Shown here piece by piece: positions 26,918-34,278 of a DNA stretch of 64,000 bases (its first letter is position 1; every line of letters begins with the position of its first letter). The notes beneath the pieces are model-generated. The model made no database searches and had not been told where the DNA came from. It saw only the letters and a program-made list of their open reading frames with translations. This DNA comes from Sphingobium sp. AS12. Lineage in GTDB: Bacteria; Pseudomonadota; Alphaproteobacteria; Sphingomonadales; Sphingomonadaceae. The stretch covers positions 1 through 64,000 of the forward strand of contig NZ_JAHRGM010000056.1 in the NCBI RefSeq assembly GCF_019097845.1. The letters run 5' to 3'. The translations under genes were made by a program, and so were the position numbers.

Positions 26918-27286
26918 TCAGCGGGGATATGGTTCGCAGGCGATCCCGTCGCCATCACCGTCCATATGCGCACCATAACCCGGTTGGCCGCGATAGATCG
27001 GCGCGGCTCCGGCAGCGCGAGCAGCAGCGCAATTTCGATATGACCATGTTGATACCGTAGCCGCCATGGGAGCCTGTCTCTGAACAGGTGAGAATGCAGC
27101 GACAGCAGGCTGTTGCCCGTCTAATTCTGCTGCGGATGTCAGGGGATCGCGCTTGATTGTATTGCGTGGCGTCCACTCTTGCGAAGCGGTTTCTGCCTGC
27201 ACCCGATTAGATGGCTCACGAAACACGAAGCCGCCTGCTAAACCTGCGGCAATGGCTCCAGCGAAGATCAAGATAGGTTGGCGCAT
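26918..27286 (-). CDS. Excalibur-domain exported protein
   Basis: 122 residues from the ATG at 27286. N-terminal membrane/signal helix (PILIFAGAIAAGLAGGFVF), a low-complexity linker, and a C-terminal excalibur calcium-binding domain: YRNCAAARAAGAAPIYRGQPGYGAHMDGDGDGIACEP, with the D-x-D-x-D-G-x-x-C loop. Such domains sit outside the cytoplasmic membrane. The longer frame upstream to 27451 lacks a sensible start. Common in sphingomonad genomes, so it may have been picked up from a host. Confidence 0.75.
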   Translation of the reverse strand: MRQPILIFAGAIAAGLAGGFVFREPSNRVQAETASQEWTPRNTIKRDPLTSAAELDGQQPAVAAFSPVQRQAPMAATVSTWSYRNCAAARAAGAAPIYRGQPGYGAHMDGDGDGIACEPYPR

Positions 27287-27386
27287 GTCGCCCGAATTAA
27301 TCTGGTTCCGTAAAGGAATGGCAAACGGCATAGGTCGGTCTACATAAATCTCGGCACATCCGTTCCCGGTATTCCCATGACTACTG

Positions 27387-27761
27387 TTAAGCACGCGCCT
27401 TTTGAAGGTCAGTTTCCGCAACTGCTTCGATCGCTTGCAGTGCGACAGCATAGAATTCTGCTAATCGCAGATGGGCTTCCCGAATATGTGGTATCTGGGC
27501 TTCTTCAGCTAATCGGCGATTTCTAGCCATATTTGTTTCGTAATAGGCACGATCAAATTGGTTCTGAACAGAGCCTCCCTTTTCTTCGATGCCGGGAATA
27601 CGCTGCGGCGCAGCAAATGGGTCAGGTAGAGGCAAAGCATCCGCGCCGAAGCGTTTGGCGAGCGGGTCAAACAGATTATGTGAGCCAACCAGCCATACGG
27701 CCGGTAATTCGGAGTCTTGCTTAAATAGTGGGCAACCAACCTGTGTGAGGTGCCTACTCAA
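27387..27761 (-). CDS. Hypothetical protein, start uncertain
   Basis: 124 residues if it starts at the TTG at 27761, or much shorter (ATG at 27530). The C-terminal part, YYETNMARNRRLAEEAQIPHIREAHLRLAEFYAVAL, resembles short helical proteins common in sphingomonads (Y-x-R/A repeats followed by H-x-x-L-A-E-x-Y). The N-terminal half may not be translated. Divergent from the holin-like gene that starts at 27761 on the other strand. Confidence 0.45.
   Translation of the reverse strand: MSRHLTQVGCPLFKQDSELPAVWLVGSHNLFDPLAKRFGADALPLPDPFAAPQRIPGIEEKGGSVQNQFDRAYYETNMARNRRLAEEAQIPHIREAHLRLAEFYAVALQAIEAVAETDLQKARA
27722..27727 (+). promoter_or_regulatory. TAAATA-like motif upstream of the holin-like genes
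   Basis: CTTAAATAGTG, 33 nt before the 27761 ATG. It carries T instead of A/C before the core and lies inside a minus-strand ORF, so it is weaker evidence than the intergenic copies. Confidence 0.25.
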
Positions 27762-28003
27762 TGAAACTACTCACTACTGCCCTGCTAGGGGCAACACAGC
27801 GCCTCAGAGCGCTTCCAGCAAAGCTGGTAAACTATCTCGGTGATGCTGCTCACAGACGCTTTACGGCTGTCGCTGTTGCGCTGATCGCAACCCATTTCCT
27901 CGGCAAGGAACTGAACGCCGGTGAATTGGCACTAGGAATGGAAATCGTGATCGGCGGCATCGGCGGCGCATGGGTCAAGCCTGCACCTAAGGAAGGCCAA
28001 TAA
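27761..28003 (+). CDS. Small membrane protein, holin-like
   Basis: 80 residues with GAGGTG upstream. Two hydrophobic segments (RRFTAVAVALIATHFLG and ELALGMEIVIGGIGGAWV) with a basic N-terminus and a short charged tail. Its stop overlaps the next ATG. Size, topology and pairing with a second small membrane gene are typical of phage holins, but no endolysin is seen beside it. Confidence 0.55.
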   Translation: MKLLTTALLGATQRLRALPAKLVNYLGDAAHRRFTAVAVALIATHFLGKELNAGELALGMEIVIGGIGGAWVKPAPKEGQ

Positions 28004-28188
28004 TGCTCCACCACACCGAAGAGGCAAAAAGCGTCGGAGACATTGTTTCGGTAGGCTTAGCGTTCGGAACGCTGTCTCAGATTTTGCCACAGATAGCGGC
28101 AGTCTTATCGATCACTTGGACACTGATCCGGGTTGGTGAATGGCTTGTATCGAAGATAAAGAAGCGTCGTTCAGACATCCTCGATTAA
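28003..28188 (+). CDS. Second small membrane protein, holin-like
   Basis: 61 residues, coupled to the previous gene (TAATG). One to two membrane segments (VGLAFGTLSQILPQIAAVLSITWTLIRVGEWLV) and a very basic C-terminus (SKIKKRRSD). It fits a class III or pinholin-like pattern, or an accessory holin. Confidence 0.55.
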   Translation: MLHHTEEAKSVGDIVSVGLAFGTLSQILPQIAAVLSITWTLIRVGEWLVSKIKKRRSDILD

Positions 28189-28231
28189 GAACGCGAAATC
28201 TGCTTGGGGGTTTATCCGCCTATTGCATTTG

Positions 28232-29716
28232 CTAGGAGGCTGGCCTGATTGGAAGTATCTTTTCTCGCTCGTCAGGAAACAACGGTATGGTTTTAGCAAG
28301 TTCGGTACTGAACTCGCTTCGAAGATAGCCAGAAAATAACCATCCCACTTTATCTCCAACGGTCATGCCCTTCATAACCTGGCAAATCCCTACTTGCCTT
28401 ATAACTTGTATCGCCACTTCAAATTCATCAATGGAGCAGACGGTGAACCTGTTAGTCTCGAGTAGCGCTTTATCTACGCCTCTCCGATCTAGTTCTTCAA
28501 TCACCAATTTATCTAATTCGCCCTGCACCATATGTGTAAACAGGTTCCAATTATCCATACTGACAATCAACGGATAGACTGGTTGTCCGCTGCTTTTCCA
28601 CGAAGGATATTCGCCTTTCAACGCTTCCGCTAGAGTTGCATAAAGCTGACCAATGGCCTTCGCCATTTTTTTGAACTCGCGGGTAACGACTTCTTCGGGA
28701 GCTAGAAATGTCTTCACGGCAACCCCCATTTTGAGCACTTTTACTTCAATAAAAAGAGATGCAGTGGCGTCCTGTACGATCCAGTCAACCGTGTCTTTTT
28801 GAGCTTTTTTAGGACCATATCGTTCTTCTGGAATTATCTGATATTCACCGGCCCCAGCTACTTTAATAACTTCCCCCACATAGCTTTGAAATGCCGGACC
28901 TAAATGAGCGCTCAGGACGTTAACATCGTGACCTGCGACATCGAAATACAAGCCATTTGTAAAGCGCCGTGATAGCAGGCCCGGCATCGGACAGATAATT
29001 CGCTTGCCATTTTCGACACTAATTAACGGATGCAGCCATAAGGGGTTAAACGTGTAAGCCCAGTTCATGTTCAACGATCTTGTCTCGAACGCGGACTTCC
29101 TGAGTGTTTCGTAATCCGAAGTCAGGTTTGCGATGATTGGACGGATATCATTTCCCAGTAGCTTTTCCGCGCTCTCGAACCAACGTGGCTCCACTGCAAA
29201 ATACTTCATGTATGACGCTAATGCAGCAAATCCACCCTGAGCTACCTGCTCTGTAGAGCTTCCGTATATGTGCCGAACCACGCTATCCATCTCAGGATGT
29301 CGATACAGTTTGCGCGCCCTGATGAGCTGCGGGTGGGTTACGCCTTGCTGCCAGTGGAACTGCCGATGGGCAATTCGACTCATTTCACTAAAAACGCTAT
29401 GCTCCTCAATATCCAGCGCATCCTCTTCGGTCCTTTTCACCTTGTTCAGTGCATCTCGTACATATCGCCATTCGTTGACTTCCTGACCGCGTTCAAGATC
29501 GCAATGCAGGATGGCTTCACGGGCGAGAGTGTCTAATTCCCACAGAAAAAAACGAAGTTGCATCCAATCCCACTTGCCAAAGGGATTCGCTTCGCGAAGA
29601 TAGGGAGGCAACTCGTTATGGAATTCTATATGGTTCGCGAGATACCAAATTGCTTGTAGCATGGAAGTGAGATTGAACTTCCGAAGGTAATTTCGCAATG
29701 GTTTGAAATGCTCCAT
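28232..29716 (-). CDS. Putative PD-(D/E)XK nuclease-like protein, AT-rich cargo
   Basis: 494 residues, on the strand opposite to the late genes. The N-terminal 230 residues are helical. Residues about 280-330 look like a PD-(D/E)XK core: GEVIK (E282), TVDWIVQD (D311), then LFIEVKVLK (E324-x-K326), with hydrophobic strands at the right places. The C-terminal 160 residues mix helices and strands. Composition is visibly more AT-rich than its neighbours and no partner gene is present. Single large nuclease-like proteins in this setting are often defence genes, but no known system is recognised. Confidence 0.6.
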   Translation of the reverse strand: MEHFKPLRNYLRKFNLTSMLQAIWYLANHIEFHNELPPYLREANPFGKWDWMQLRFFLWELDTLAREAILHCDLERGQEVNEWRYVRDALNKVKRTEEDALDIEEHSVFSEMSRIAHRQFHWQQGVTHPQLIRARKLYRHPEMDSVVRHIYGSSTEQVAQGGFAALASYMKYFAVEPRWFESAEKLLGNDIRPIIANLTSDYETLRKSAFETRSLNMNWAYTFNPLWLHPLISVENGKRIICPMPGLLSRRFTNGLYFDVAGHDVNVLSAHLGPAFQSYVGEVIKVAGAGEYQIIPEERYGPKKAQKDTVDWIVQDATASLFIEVKVLKMGVAVKTFLAPEEVVTREFKKMAKAIGQLYATLAEALKGEYPSWKSSGQPVYPLIVSMDNWNLFTHMVQGELDKLVIEELDRRGVDKALLETNRFTVCSIDEFEVAIQVIRQVGICQVMKGMTVGDKVGWLFSGYLRSEFSTELAKTIPLFPDEREKILPIRPAS

Positions 29717-29962
29717 ACGTCATTGCTAACTTGATCTGCCGGATTTGAAAAGCCAATTTAATGCAATCGCGCAGAGCGATGTTCTCTATTCTAAAAGGAC
29801 ATACGCTATCGCGCAGTCCTGCTTCGGCACGATCTACTCGCTTTGCGTGCTGCTCGCACTTCAAGCGGTGGATCGTTTGAAGCGGTTGCCTTTGTATCAA
29901 TTAGGAAGAGCGGCTAACTGGATGATAGTTATTTTCTTCTCATTCCAAGAGGACGATACACA

Positions 29963-30034
29963 CTTCCCCCATATACCAGAACCATCATAAAAGAGATAAA
30001 ACATCTCTTACTCAGTTCCAATATATGGGGGAAG
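29963..30034. repeat. Nested inverted repeat covering a ribosome-binding site
   Basis: Outer arms CTTCCCCCATATA (29963-29975) and TATATGGGGGAAG (30022-30034) pair over 13 bp. Inside, AAGAGAT (29991-29997) pairs with ATCTCTT (30003-30009). The right outer arm contains GGGGGAAG, directly before a tiny ORF at 30037. Confidence 0.7.
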
Positions 30035-30036
30035 CT

Positions 30037-30078
30037 ATGTGGGGTATTCCAGTCGGAACTTACACACTTTGTATCTAA
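30037..30078 (+). CDS. Possible 13-residue leader peptide
   Basis: MWGIPVGTYTLCI, preceded at 3-10 nt by GGGGGAAG. The site is part of the 13-bp inverted repeat, so folding would hide it. Translation is only inferred. No downstream plus-strand gene follows closely, which weakens an attenuation model. Confidence 0.25.
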   Translation: MWGIPVGTYTLCI

Positions 30079-30156
30079 CGCTCGTATGAGGAGCAGCGGG
30101 GTTTAGCCGATCGCTTTTTCAGTTAGGCTTCTAGGTCATCATAACCTACATGCGGA

Positions 30157-30189
30157 CACAAACGAACCATACAACTAGCGTCGTTTGTG
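30157..30189. repeat. Inverted repeat, 9-bp arms
   Basis: CACAAACGA (30157-30165) and TCGTTTGTG (30181-30189) with a 15-nt loop. No adjacent T-run. Confidence 0.5.
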
Positions 30190-30540
30190 CTAGGACTTGT
30201 CAGGCAACAGACAGCGGTCCTCCTTTTCCAACTTCCGGGGACTCGTGACGCTCGTTGTCCATTTGGACCGGGGAATTTAATCTCCTGAGCGTGCTTTGCG
30301 TTCACTTGCGTGTCATTCACGTGCCGTCGTCGGGGTGCATTTTTTATACTGGTGCCATGCGTTGCCGAGGATTGTCGGTCGCCGTTTCTTCCAGTGCGCT
30401 TTTACCATTGCCCGGTCGGGTTAGTAAGTCCGGCGGCTCTTCCATCTTTGACTTACACAGCAAAGGTAGGGTTTGTAAGGCCGGTATGGTTTGTGGGGAT
30501 AAGTTCGAGCTATGTCTGGGATACGGAAGAACGTGGATCA

Positions 30541-30580
30541 AAACAAAACCCGCTTAGTGGGCTCGAAGCACTAAGCGGGT
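30541..30580 (-). terminator. Intrinsic terminator, minus direction
   Basis: 12-bp perfect stem with a 9-nt loop, followed on the minus strand by TTTTGTTTT. Confidence 0.8.
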
Positions 30581-30659
30581 CTCTATCACGTTGCTTGGTA
30601 GCCGATGGGTGAACCGCTTGAACAGCGTTTCGAGCCACCGTTCTACATATGTATTTATA
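30541..30659 (-). ncRNA. Candidate small RNA: TATAAATA promoter to strong terminator
   Basis: On the minus strand, TATAAATA (30659-30652) is followed by about 70 nt without an ORF and then a 12-bp terminator stem, ACCCGCTTAGTG (30548-30559) with CACTAAGCGGGT (30569-30580), ending in TTTTGTTTT. The distance gives an RNA of about 100 nt. This is inferred from signals only. Confidence 0.4.
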
Positions 30660-30954
30660 CATTCTGCCCTGACTGAGGGCGATATAATTCCGCGATCTGC
30701 GAAAATATCTGGCCATTCGTCCGAAACGACAGCTACCAGAGCTACTCCACTAGTTGCGGAGCAGGTGCTACGAATTGAACGTCAGGCCTTCCTGCAGCTT
30801 GGTATCCTTCTCCATTGGAGGGAATAACGGCAGAGTTAAGAAATTGGCAACCGAAGTAAACATCGCTTAACCAACATAATTGTTCAGGCGACATTTTACC
30901 AATTGACGAAACCGACGCCCGTGATATTTGAAAATGGACAGCATGAGAAATCAG

Positions 30955-30982
30955 GTTGTTAACAACAGGTTACTCTGTTGTT
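30955..30982. promoter_or_regulatory. Overlapping palindromes, operator- or attenuator-like
   Basis: GTTGTTAACAAC (30955-30966) is a perfect 12-bp palindrome. AACAACAG (30961-30968) also pairs with CTGTTGTT (30975-30982). The shared AACAAC can pair either way. It lies about 210 nt before the 31189 gene. Confidence 0.45.
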
Positions 30983-31188
30983 GCTCTTTGAAATCGCGAT
31001 CTAGTATTTTCTGATTGTCAGCGACAAACCGACAATAGACAGCCCTTGGGCAGTCTTGCGTCATATGGTCTGAGCCATTGCCTCTCTGTGATGGCCGTAA
31101 GTGAGCCTCGAAACTCAGCAGACCGCCGACCATCGACTTTTGATGGCTCGCTGGTGCGGCGCAGTTAATCTGCCGCAGGAGACCCCCT

Positions 31189-32046
31189 ATGCGCGAAGTT
31201 AGCGCAATTGCAATCGCTGCTGGCACTCAGAATATCACCAATGCAGAACAGGGCTTGGAGGCGATTAGACGTTTTCAAGGTGACTGGAAGGCGGACTCTG
31301 TCAAGCACAGTGCAAGCCAGAAAGCACTTGAGGCTGAAAGCCGAAGTAAGCTCTACAATCGTCTGGGTGAGGCTTGGGAAGTGATGCAGGAGTTGATTAA
31401 ACTCTCGGATCACGATCAAGCGGAACTCATGGCGATACATAAATTGAAGCCCGTTAAAAAGGGCTACAATGAGCTTGCGCCATTCAATGCCATGTTGTGG
31501 GGAGAGTGGAAGGCAATCAAGGCGGAGGACGAGAACAAGGACAAGTGGAATAATTATGCTACCAAGCATGACAACGGCACGAAGTTCTGGTTCAAAGTCA
31601 ACCGCAGTGCGGAGAAGTATGCCAAGGTGATGCGTTACGCTCAATATGAGCAACTGACGCGAAGCCAATTGGTTTCGAAGCTGACCTCGCTCAAGATGGA
31701 CGAGGTGATTGCATCTGACACACGGGTCAACAGTGCGAACGATATGGAGTTGAAAAACTTCGCTAAGTATCGAGCTGCCGTGTTAGCTCAACCATCCCAT
31801 GTTACGATTTCTCGCGGTGAAAGCGGCATCGCCAAGGACTACGGCAATAAGTTCGTAGCTCTTTGGGGACGCATTAATCCGAAGGGAGACATCGAAATTA
31901 TGGGTCAATACCCTGCATCGGTGAAGGCGATTGATGGGCACATCGACAAGTTAGCCAAGACGACAGGCAAGGACGCGCTGATTGTACAGCTTGAGAAAGC
32001 TAAATCAGCATCTAAGCAGGAAATTGAGGCGGCTTCTGCCGAGTAA
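31189..32046 (+). CDS. Hypothetical protein, unknown function
   Basis: 285 residues with GCAGGAGA upstream. Helical and lysine-rich (EAIRRFQGDWKADSVKHSASQKALEAESRSKLYNRLGEAWEVMQELIKL...), with a beta-like part near the end (GNKFVALWGRINPKGDIEIMGQYPASV). No catalytic motif or signal peptide was seen. Codon use is that of the phage. It sits at the right of the AT-rich island and opens a run of plus-strand genes of unknown function. Position at the end of a prophage suggests a lysogenic or accessory role. Confidence 0.65.
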   Translation: MREVSAIAIAAGTQNITNAEQGLEAIRRFQGDWKADSVKHSASQKALEAESRSKLYNRLGEAWEVMQELIKLSDHDQAELMAIHKLKPVKKGYNELAPFNAMLWGEWKAIKAEDENKDKWNNYATKHDNGTKFWFKVNRSAEKYAKVMRYAQYEQLTRSQLVSKLTSLKMDEVIASDTRVNSANDMELKNFAKYRAAVLAQPSHVTISRGESGIAKDYGNKFVALWGRINPKGDIEIMGQYPASVKAIDGHIDKLAKTTGKDALIVQLEKAKSASKQEIEAASAE

Positions 32047-32101
32047 ACGGAATGGGGTCAGGGCTAACGCTCTGGCCTCATTCTCGTCAGAGGAACTGTC
32101 G

Positions 32102-32782
32102 ATGAGCCTATATATCAATGCTCTTCGCAAGTTGCGAGAGCGACTTTTAGATTCGCGCCGCCTTCGTCCACACGAAGTCGATGAGTTGAATGACTATCTG
32201 GAAGCCGAGGACTTAGCTGAGGCTAACCGTCTCGAGTGGATCTATGAATGTGAGTTCTGCGATCGTGTCGAGGCAGACGGGTTAGAAGACCCGCCTAAAT
32301 CGCAGGCGTTTTTTAATTGGCCCGGTGATTTGGAAAGCGCGCAGCGAGAGTTTATTTTTTACAACGACAAAGTAATTGAGCGCAAAGAGGCCTTGAAAGA
32401 GGTCGAAAGCAAAATTGCTTCGGTCATGCGTAAACTCGAAGAGTCTACCCTGTCACTTACGCAGAAGCGTAAGTTGATGGATACGGTCAGCGTTTTTGGC
32501 AGGCAGCGCTCCGCGCTGGATGATCCCAATTGTGGACCGGACAGTATAGGATGGGCTGTACGACTTGCCGAAAGTCACCTCTCAGGGGTGCAGTGGCAGT
32601 ATGAGAAGCGTTTGACGGATGATGATAGACGCTACATTGAACCTCCTAGGTTTCCGATAAAGCATCTTTCTGATTTCCCTCTCTTATACGATCATTGTTC
32701 GTATTGGGTTTATCCCAACGAACCGTCGCCAAAGCGCAAGGCTCTAATTGAAGTCATTGATCGCATTATTTCAAAGGGCTGA
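32102..32782 (+). CDS. Hypothetical protein with a central coiled coil
   Basis: 226 residues from the ATG at 32102 (AGAGGA upstream; the frame opens earlier, at 31982, inside the previous gene). Acidic N-terminus with a C-x2-C pair (YECEFCDRVE). A coiled coil at about 85-125 (YNDKVIERKEALKEVESKIASVMRKLEEST) is followed by a region with several aromatics. Ends in a strong terminator. Function unknown. Confidence 0.65.
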   Translation: MSLYINALRKLRERLLDSRRLRPHEVDELNDYLEAEDLAEANRLEWIYECEFCDRVEADGLEDPPKSQAFFNWPGDLESAQREFIFYNDKVIERKEALKEVESKIASVMRKLEESTLSLTQKRKLMDTVSVFGRQRSALDDPNCGPDSIGWAVRLAESHLSGVQWQYEKRLTDDDRRYIEPPRFPIKHLSDFPLLYDHCSYWVYPNEPSPKRKALIEVIDRIISKG

Positions 32783-32788
32783 AACTGA

Positions 32789-32821
32789 AACCCCGGAAGT
32801 CTTAATTGCCTTCCGGGGTTT
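32789..32821 (+). terminator. Intrinsic terminator
   Basis: AACCCCGGAAG (32789-32799) pairs perfectly with CTTCCGGGGTT (32810-32820) around a 10-nt loop, directly after the 32102 gene. Confidence 0.85.
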
Positions 32822-32884
32822 ATCATGTTCCGTTTCCTGAGCAGGCTGTCTCAACCGTAGAACCGATTTTCTCCCTCATCTGGC

Positions 32885-32890
32885 TAAATA
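32885..32890 (+). promoter_or_regulatory. TAAATA motif upstream of the 32926 gene
   Basis: GGCTAAATAATTG, 64 nt after a terminator and 35 nt before the ATG at 32926. Same arrangement as the structural-gene copies. Confidence 0.45.
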
Positions 32891-32925
32891 ATTGCGGCCA
32901 AGGCCAACGAGAGGAGATCGAATAT

Positions 32926-33501
32926 ATGCCGCTTTTAAGCACCAGCAGCTTCGCGACTGCTACCCAAAAATCAACACCGATCGAGACATTCTTTGCACCA
33001 TTCCATGAAGACGAATGGGACAGGGATTATGATGTCCAGACGATCTTGCAGGCGCAGGCGGATCAGCGCACCACTACTGGTGAGAGCCTACTCCACAGCT
33101 TTAGCGTATGGGACGGCGAACATACTGCATTCGCCCATGACGGCGCAACAATGTCCCATCTGGAATACACCGTTGAGGCAGCGAACAAGGTCAGGGCCAC
33201 ACTGATCGCAGCCGAGATTGCTCACTATGAGATCGAAACAAAAGCCAGCCGCAAGGACGCCGTTATGTTCGCGTTTCCGCTTGCCGAACTGCTGGACCAC
33301 AAGGAAGTTATGCGTCTCGCAAGCCTGATTGCCGATTGCATTGGCGTCAAAGGCATCTTCAAAAACAGCTACCTATCCACCTACTTTTTCAGGTTTCGCA
33401 AAGGCGCACAGGTCATCAAGCGTAACGGCAACTACATGGGCCGCAACTTCATCGAAGAGCAAAATGGCGTGTTCGTGAAGATGGCGGATTACGTCGTATG
33501 A
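32926..33501 (+). CDS. Hypothetical phage protein
   Basis: 191 residues from the ATG at 32926 with GAGAGGAGA upstream (the frame opens at 32806, across the terminator). The central part, YTVEAANKVRATLIAAEIAHYEIETKASRKDAVMFAFPLAELLDHKEVMRLASLIADCIGVKGIFKNSYLSTYFFRFRKG, suggests an alpha/beta fold. No family recognised. It has its own TAAATA motif and is coupled to a 48-residue gene behind it, so it may be made late, although it is placed outside the structural module. Confidence 0.65.
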   Translation: MPLLSTSSFATATQKSTPIETFFAPFHEDEWDRDYDVQTILQAQADQRTTTGESLLHSFSVWDGEHTAFAHDGATMSHLEYTVEAANKVRATLIAAEIAHYEIETKASRKDAVMFAFPLAELLDHKEVMRLASLIADCIGVKGIFKNSYLSTYFFRFRKGAQVIKRNGNYMGRNFIEEQNGVFVKMADYVV

Positions 33502-33644
33502 GCATCGAAGTGCTGCGTGCAATCGTGCTATCAGAACTCGGCTTGATCGAAGAAGAGCTAACTCAAGACCAGCGAATTCACATCGCTATCGAAATTGCAA
33601 TTCGACTTCTCAGCGTCCCAGTGGTTCCAGCAAAAGGGGAGTAG
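33498..33644 (+). CDS. Very small hypothetical protein (48 residues)
   Basis: The ATG at 33498 overlaps the previous TGA (ATGA). Sequence MSIEVLRAIVLSELGLIEEE ... continues as a two-helix peptide ending VVPAKGE at 33644. A terminator follows within 5 nt. Translational coupling and the terminator support a real gene. Confidence 0.6.
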   Translation: MSIEVLRAIVLSELGLIEEELTQDQRIHIAIEIAIRLLSVPVVPAKGE

Positions 33645-33648
33645 CTAA

Positions 33649-33676
33649 AAACTCGGCAGCTTCGGCTGTCGAGTTT
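33649..33676 (+). terminator. Intrinsic terminator
   Basis: AAACTCG-G-CAGC with GCTG-T-CGAGTTT around a TTCG tetraloop (33649-33676), then a pyrimidine run. It also faces the minus-strand gene ending at 33689 and may serve both. Confidence 0.8.
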
Positions 33677-33688
33677 CCTATTGAGCCA

Positions 33689-34141
33689 TTACCTTCTGAT
33701 TTTCGCAACAACGCCGATTGCTCCCAGAACTATTGTGCCAACGGTCGCCAGAGCCTGCAGATAAAAATTATTATTGCTGCGGTTGACTTTTTCAGCGCTA
33801 TCAGCTTGCCTTGTCTTCTCTTTTTCTCGTTCGATGTAAATACGGGCGAACTCCAGTCGGGCTTCATCGGTTTCCAGTTTTTCAGCAATAGTCCGGAGAG
33901 TTTCGGAATCTCCGGATATCGCAGCGCCGATGTTATCAGCAGCTCTTTTTTGATGTTCAGAAGCCTTGTCAGTAATCGCCATCACAGCTTCGGATGCGTT
34001 AGAGACTGCCTTGAAAAACTGGACAAAGCCTTCCGAAGATAGCCCCTTCAAAGCATCAGATTTTATCGCCGCCGTAAGACTTTCTAAATTCAGGGGCAGT
34101 TTCGGCGTGGATGCCGCTTGTTCAGATTTTTTCGTCGTCAT
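33689..34141 (-). CDS. Hypothetical protein with coiled coil and C-terminal membrane anchor
   Basis: 150 residues. Helical N-terminal two thirds (AAIKSDALKGLSSEGFVQFFKAVSNASEAVMAITDKASEHQKRAADNIGAAIS..., then a charged stretch EFARIYIEREKEKTRQADSAEKVNRSN). A C-terminal membrane helix follows (YLQALATVGTIVLGAIGVVAKIRR). Convergent with the plus-strand pair before it. Function unknown; a tail-anchored inner-membrane protein. Confidence 0.6.
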   Translation of the reverse strand: MTTKKSEQAASTPKLPLNLESLTAAIKSDALKGLSSEGFVQFFKAVSNASEAVMAITDKASEHQKRAADNIGAAISGDSETLRTIAEKLETDEARLEFARIYIEREKEKTRQADSAEKVNRSNNNFYLQALATVGTIVLGAIGVVAKIRR

Positions 34142-34242
34142 ATTTGCCCCCTGAAATCCGGTCTAGGCCACAAAACAACATATCGGTCAATTGAGCGTGC
34201 GCGGTCATTCGCCCGCTGCCACGCTAGTTATCGCAAGACCTC

Positions 34243-34272
34243 TTGTCATGTTCTTCATTTGTTCTCTATGAT
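34243..34272 (+). promoter_or_regulatory. LexA (SOS) box within a promoter
   Basis: GTTCTTCATTTGTTC (34250-34264) is an exact GTTC-N7-GTTC box, the alphaproteobacterial LexA site. TTGTCA (34243-34248) and TATGAT (34267-34272) with an 18-nt spacer form a promoter that overlaps the box. The downstream ATG is at 34279. Confidence 0.7.
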
Positions 34273-34278
34273 GTTCAT

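Larger units (their letters stand above)
29717..31188. other. 1.5-kb region without a clear gene, rich in inverted repeats
   Basis: No convincing long ORF on either strand; the frames at 29745 and 30255 lack start signals and protein-like composition. It contains nested inverted repeats (29963-30034), a 9-bp-arm repeat (30157-30189), a strong minus-direction terminator (30541-30580), a minus-strand TATAAATA (30652-30659) and operator-like palindromes (30955-30982). A minus-strand ORF at 30742-30894 (50 residues) is possible but unsupported. I see no tRNA. Confidence 0.6.

Noticed and set aside
29745..29990. 81-residue plus-strand ORF
   Set aside because: No ribosome site, composition unlike a protein, and it overlaps the start region of the 494-residue gene.
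30255..30612. 100-residue plus-strand ORFs
   Set aside because: Two overlapping frames of equal quality, neither with start signals; they cross the terminator at 30541-30580.
30721..30830. tRNA-like stretch
   Set aside because: Some T-loop-like words (GAATTGAAC), but no cloverleaf or acceptor stem can be formed.
30742..30894. 50-residue minus-strand ORF (MSPEQLCWLSDVYFG...)
   Set aside because: Readable as a protein, but no ribosome site or neighbour supports it, so it was left out as a gene.
28200..31188. Retron or CRISPR array
   Set aside because: No reverse transcriptase, and no regularly spaced repeats of equal length; the inverted repeats differ from each other.
33837..33842. TAAATA on the plus strand as a promoter
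   Set aside because: It lies inside a minus-strand gene with no plus-strand gene directly downstream.
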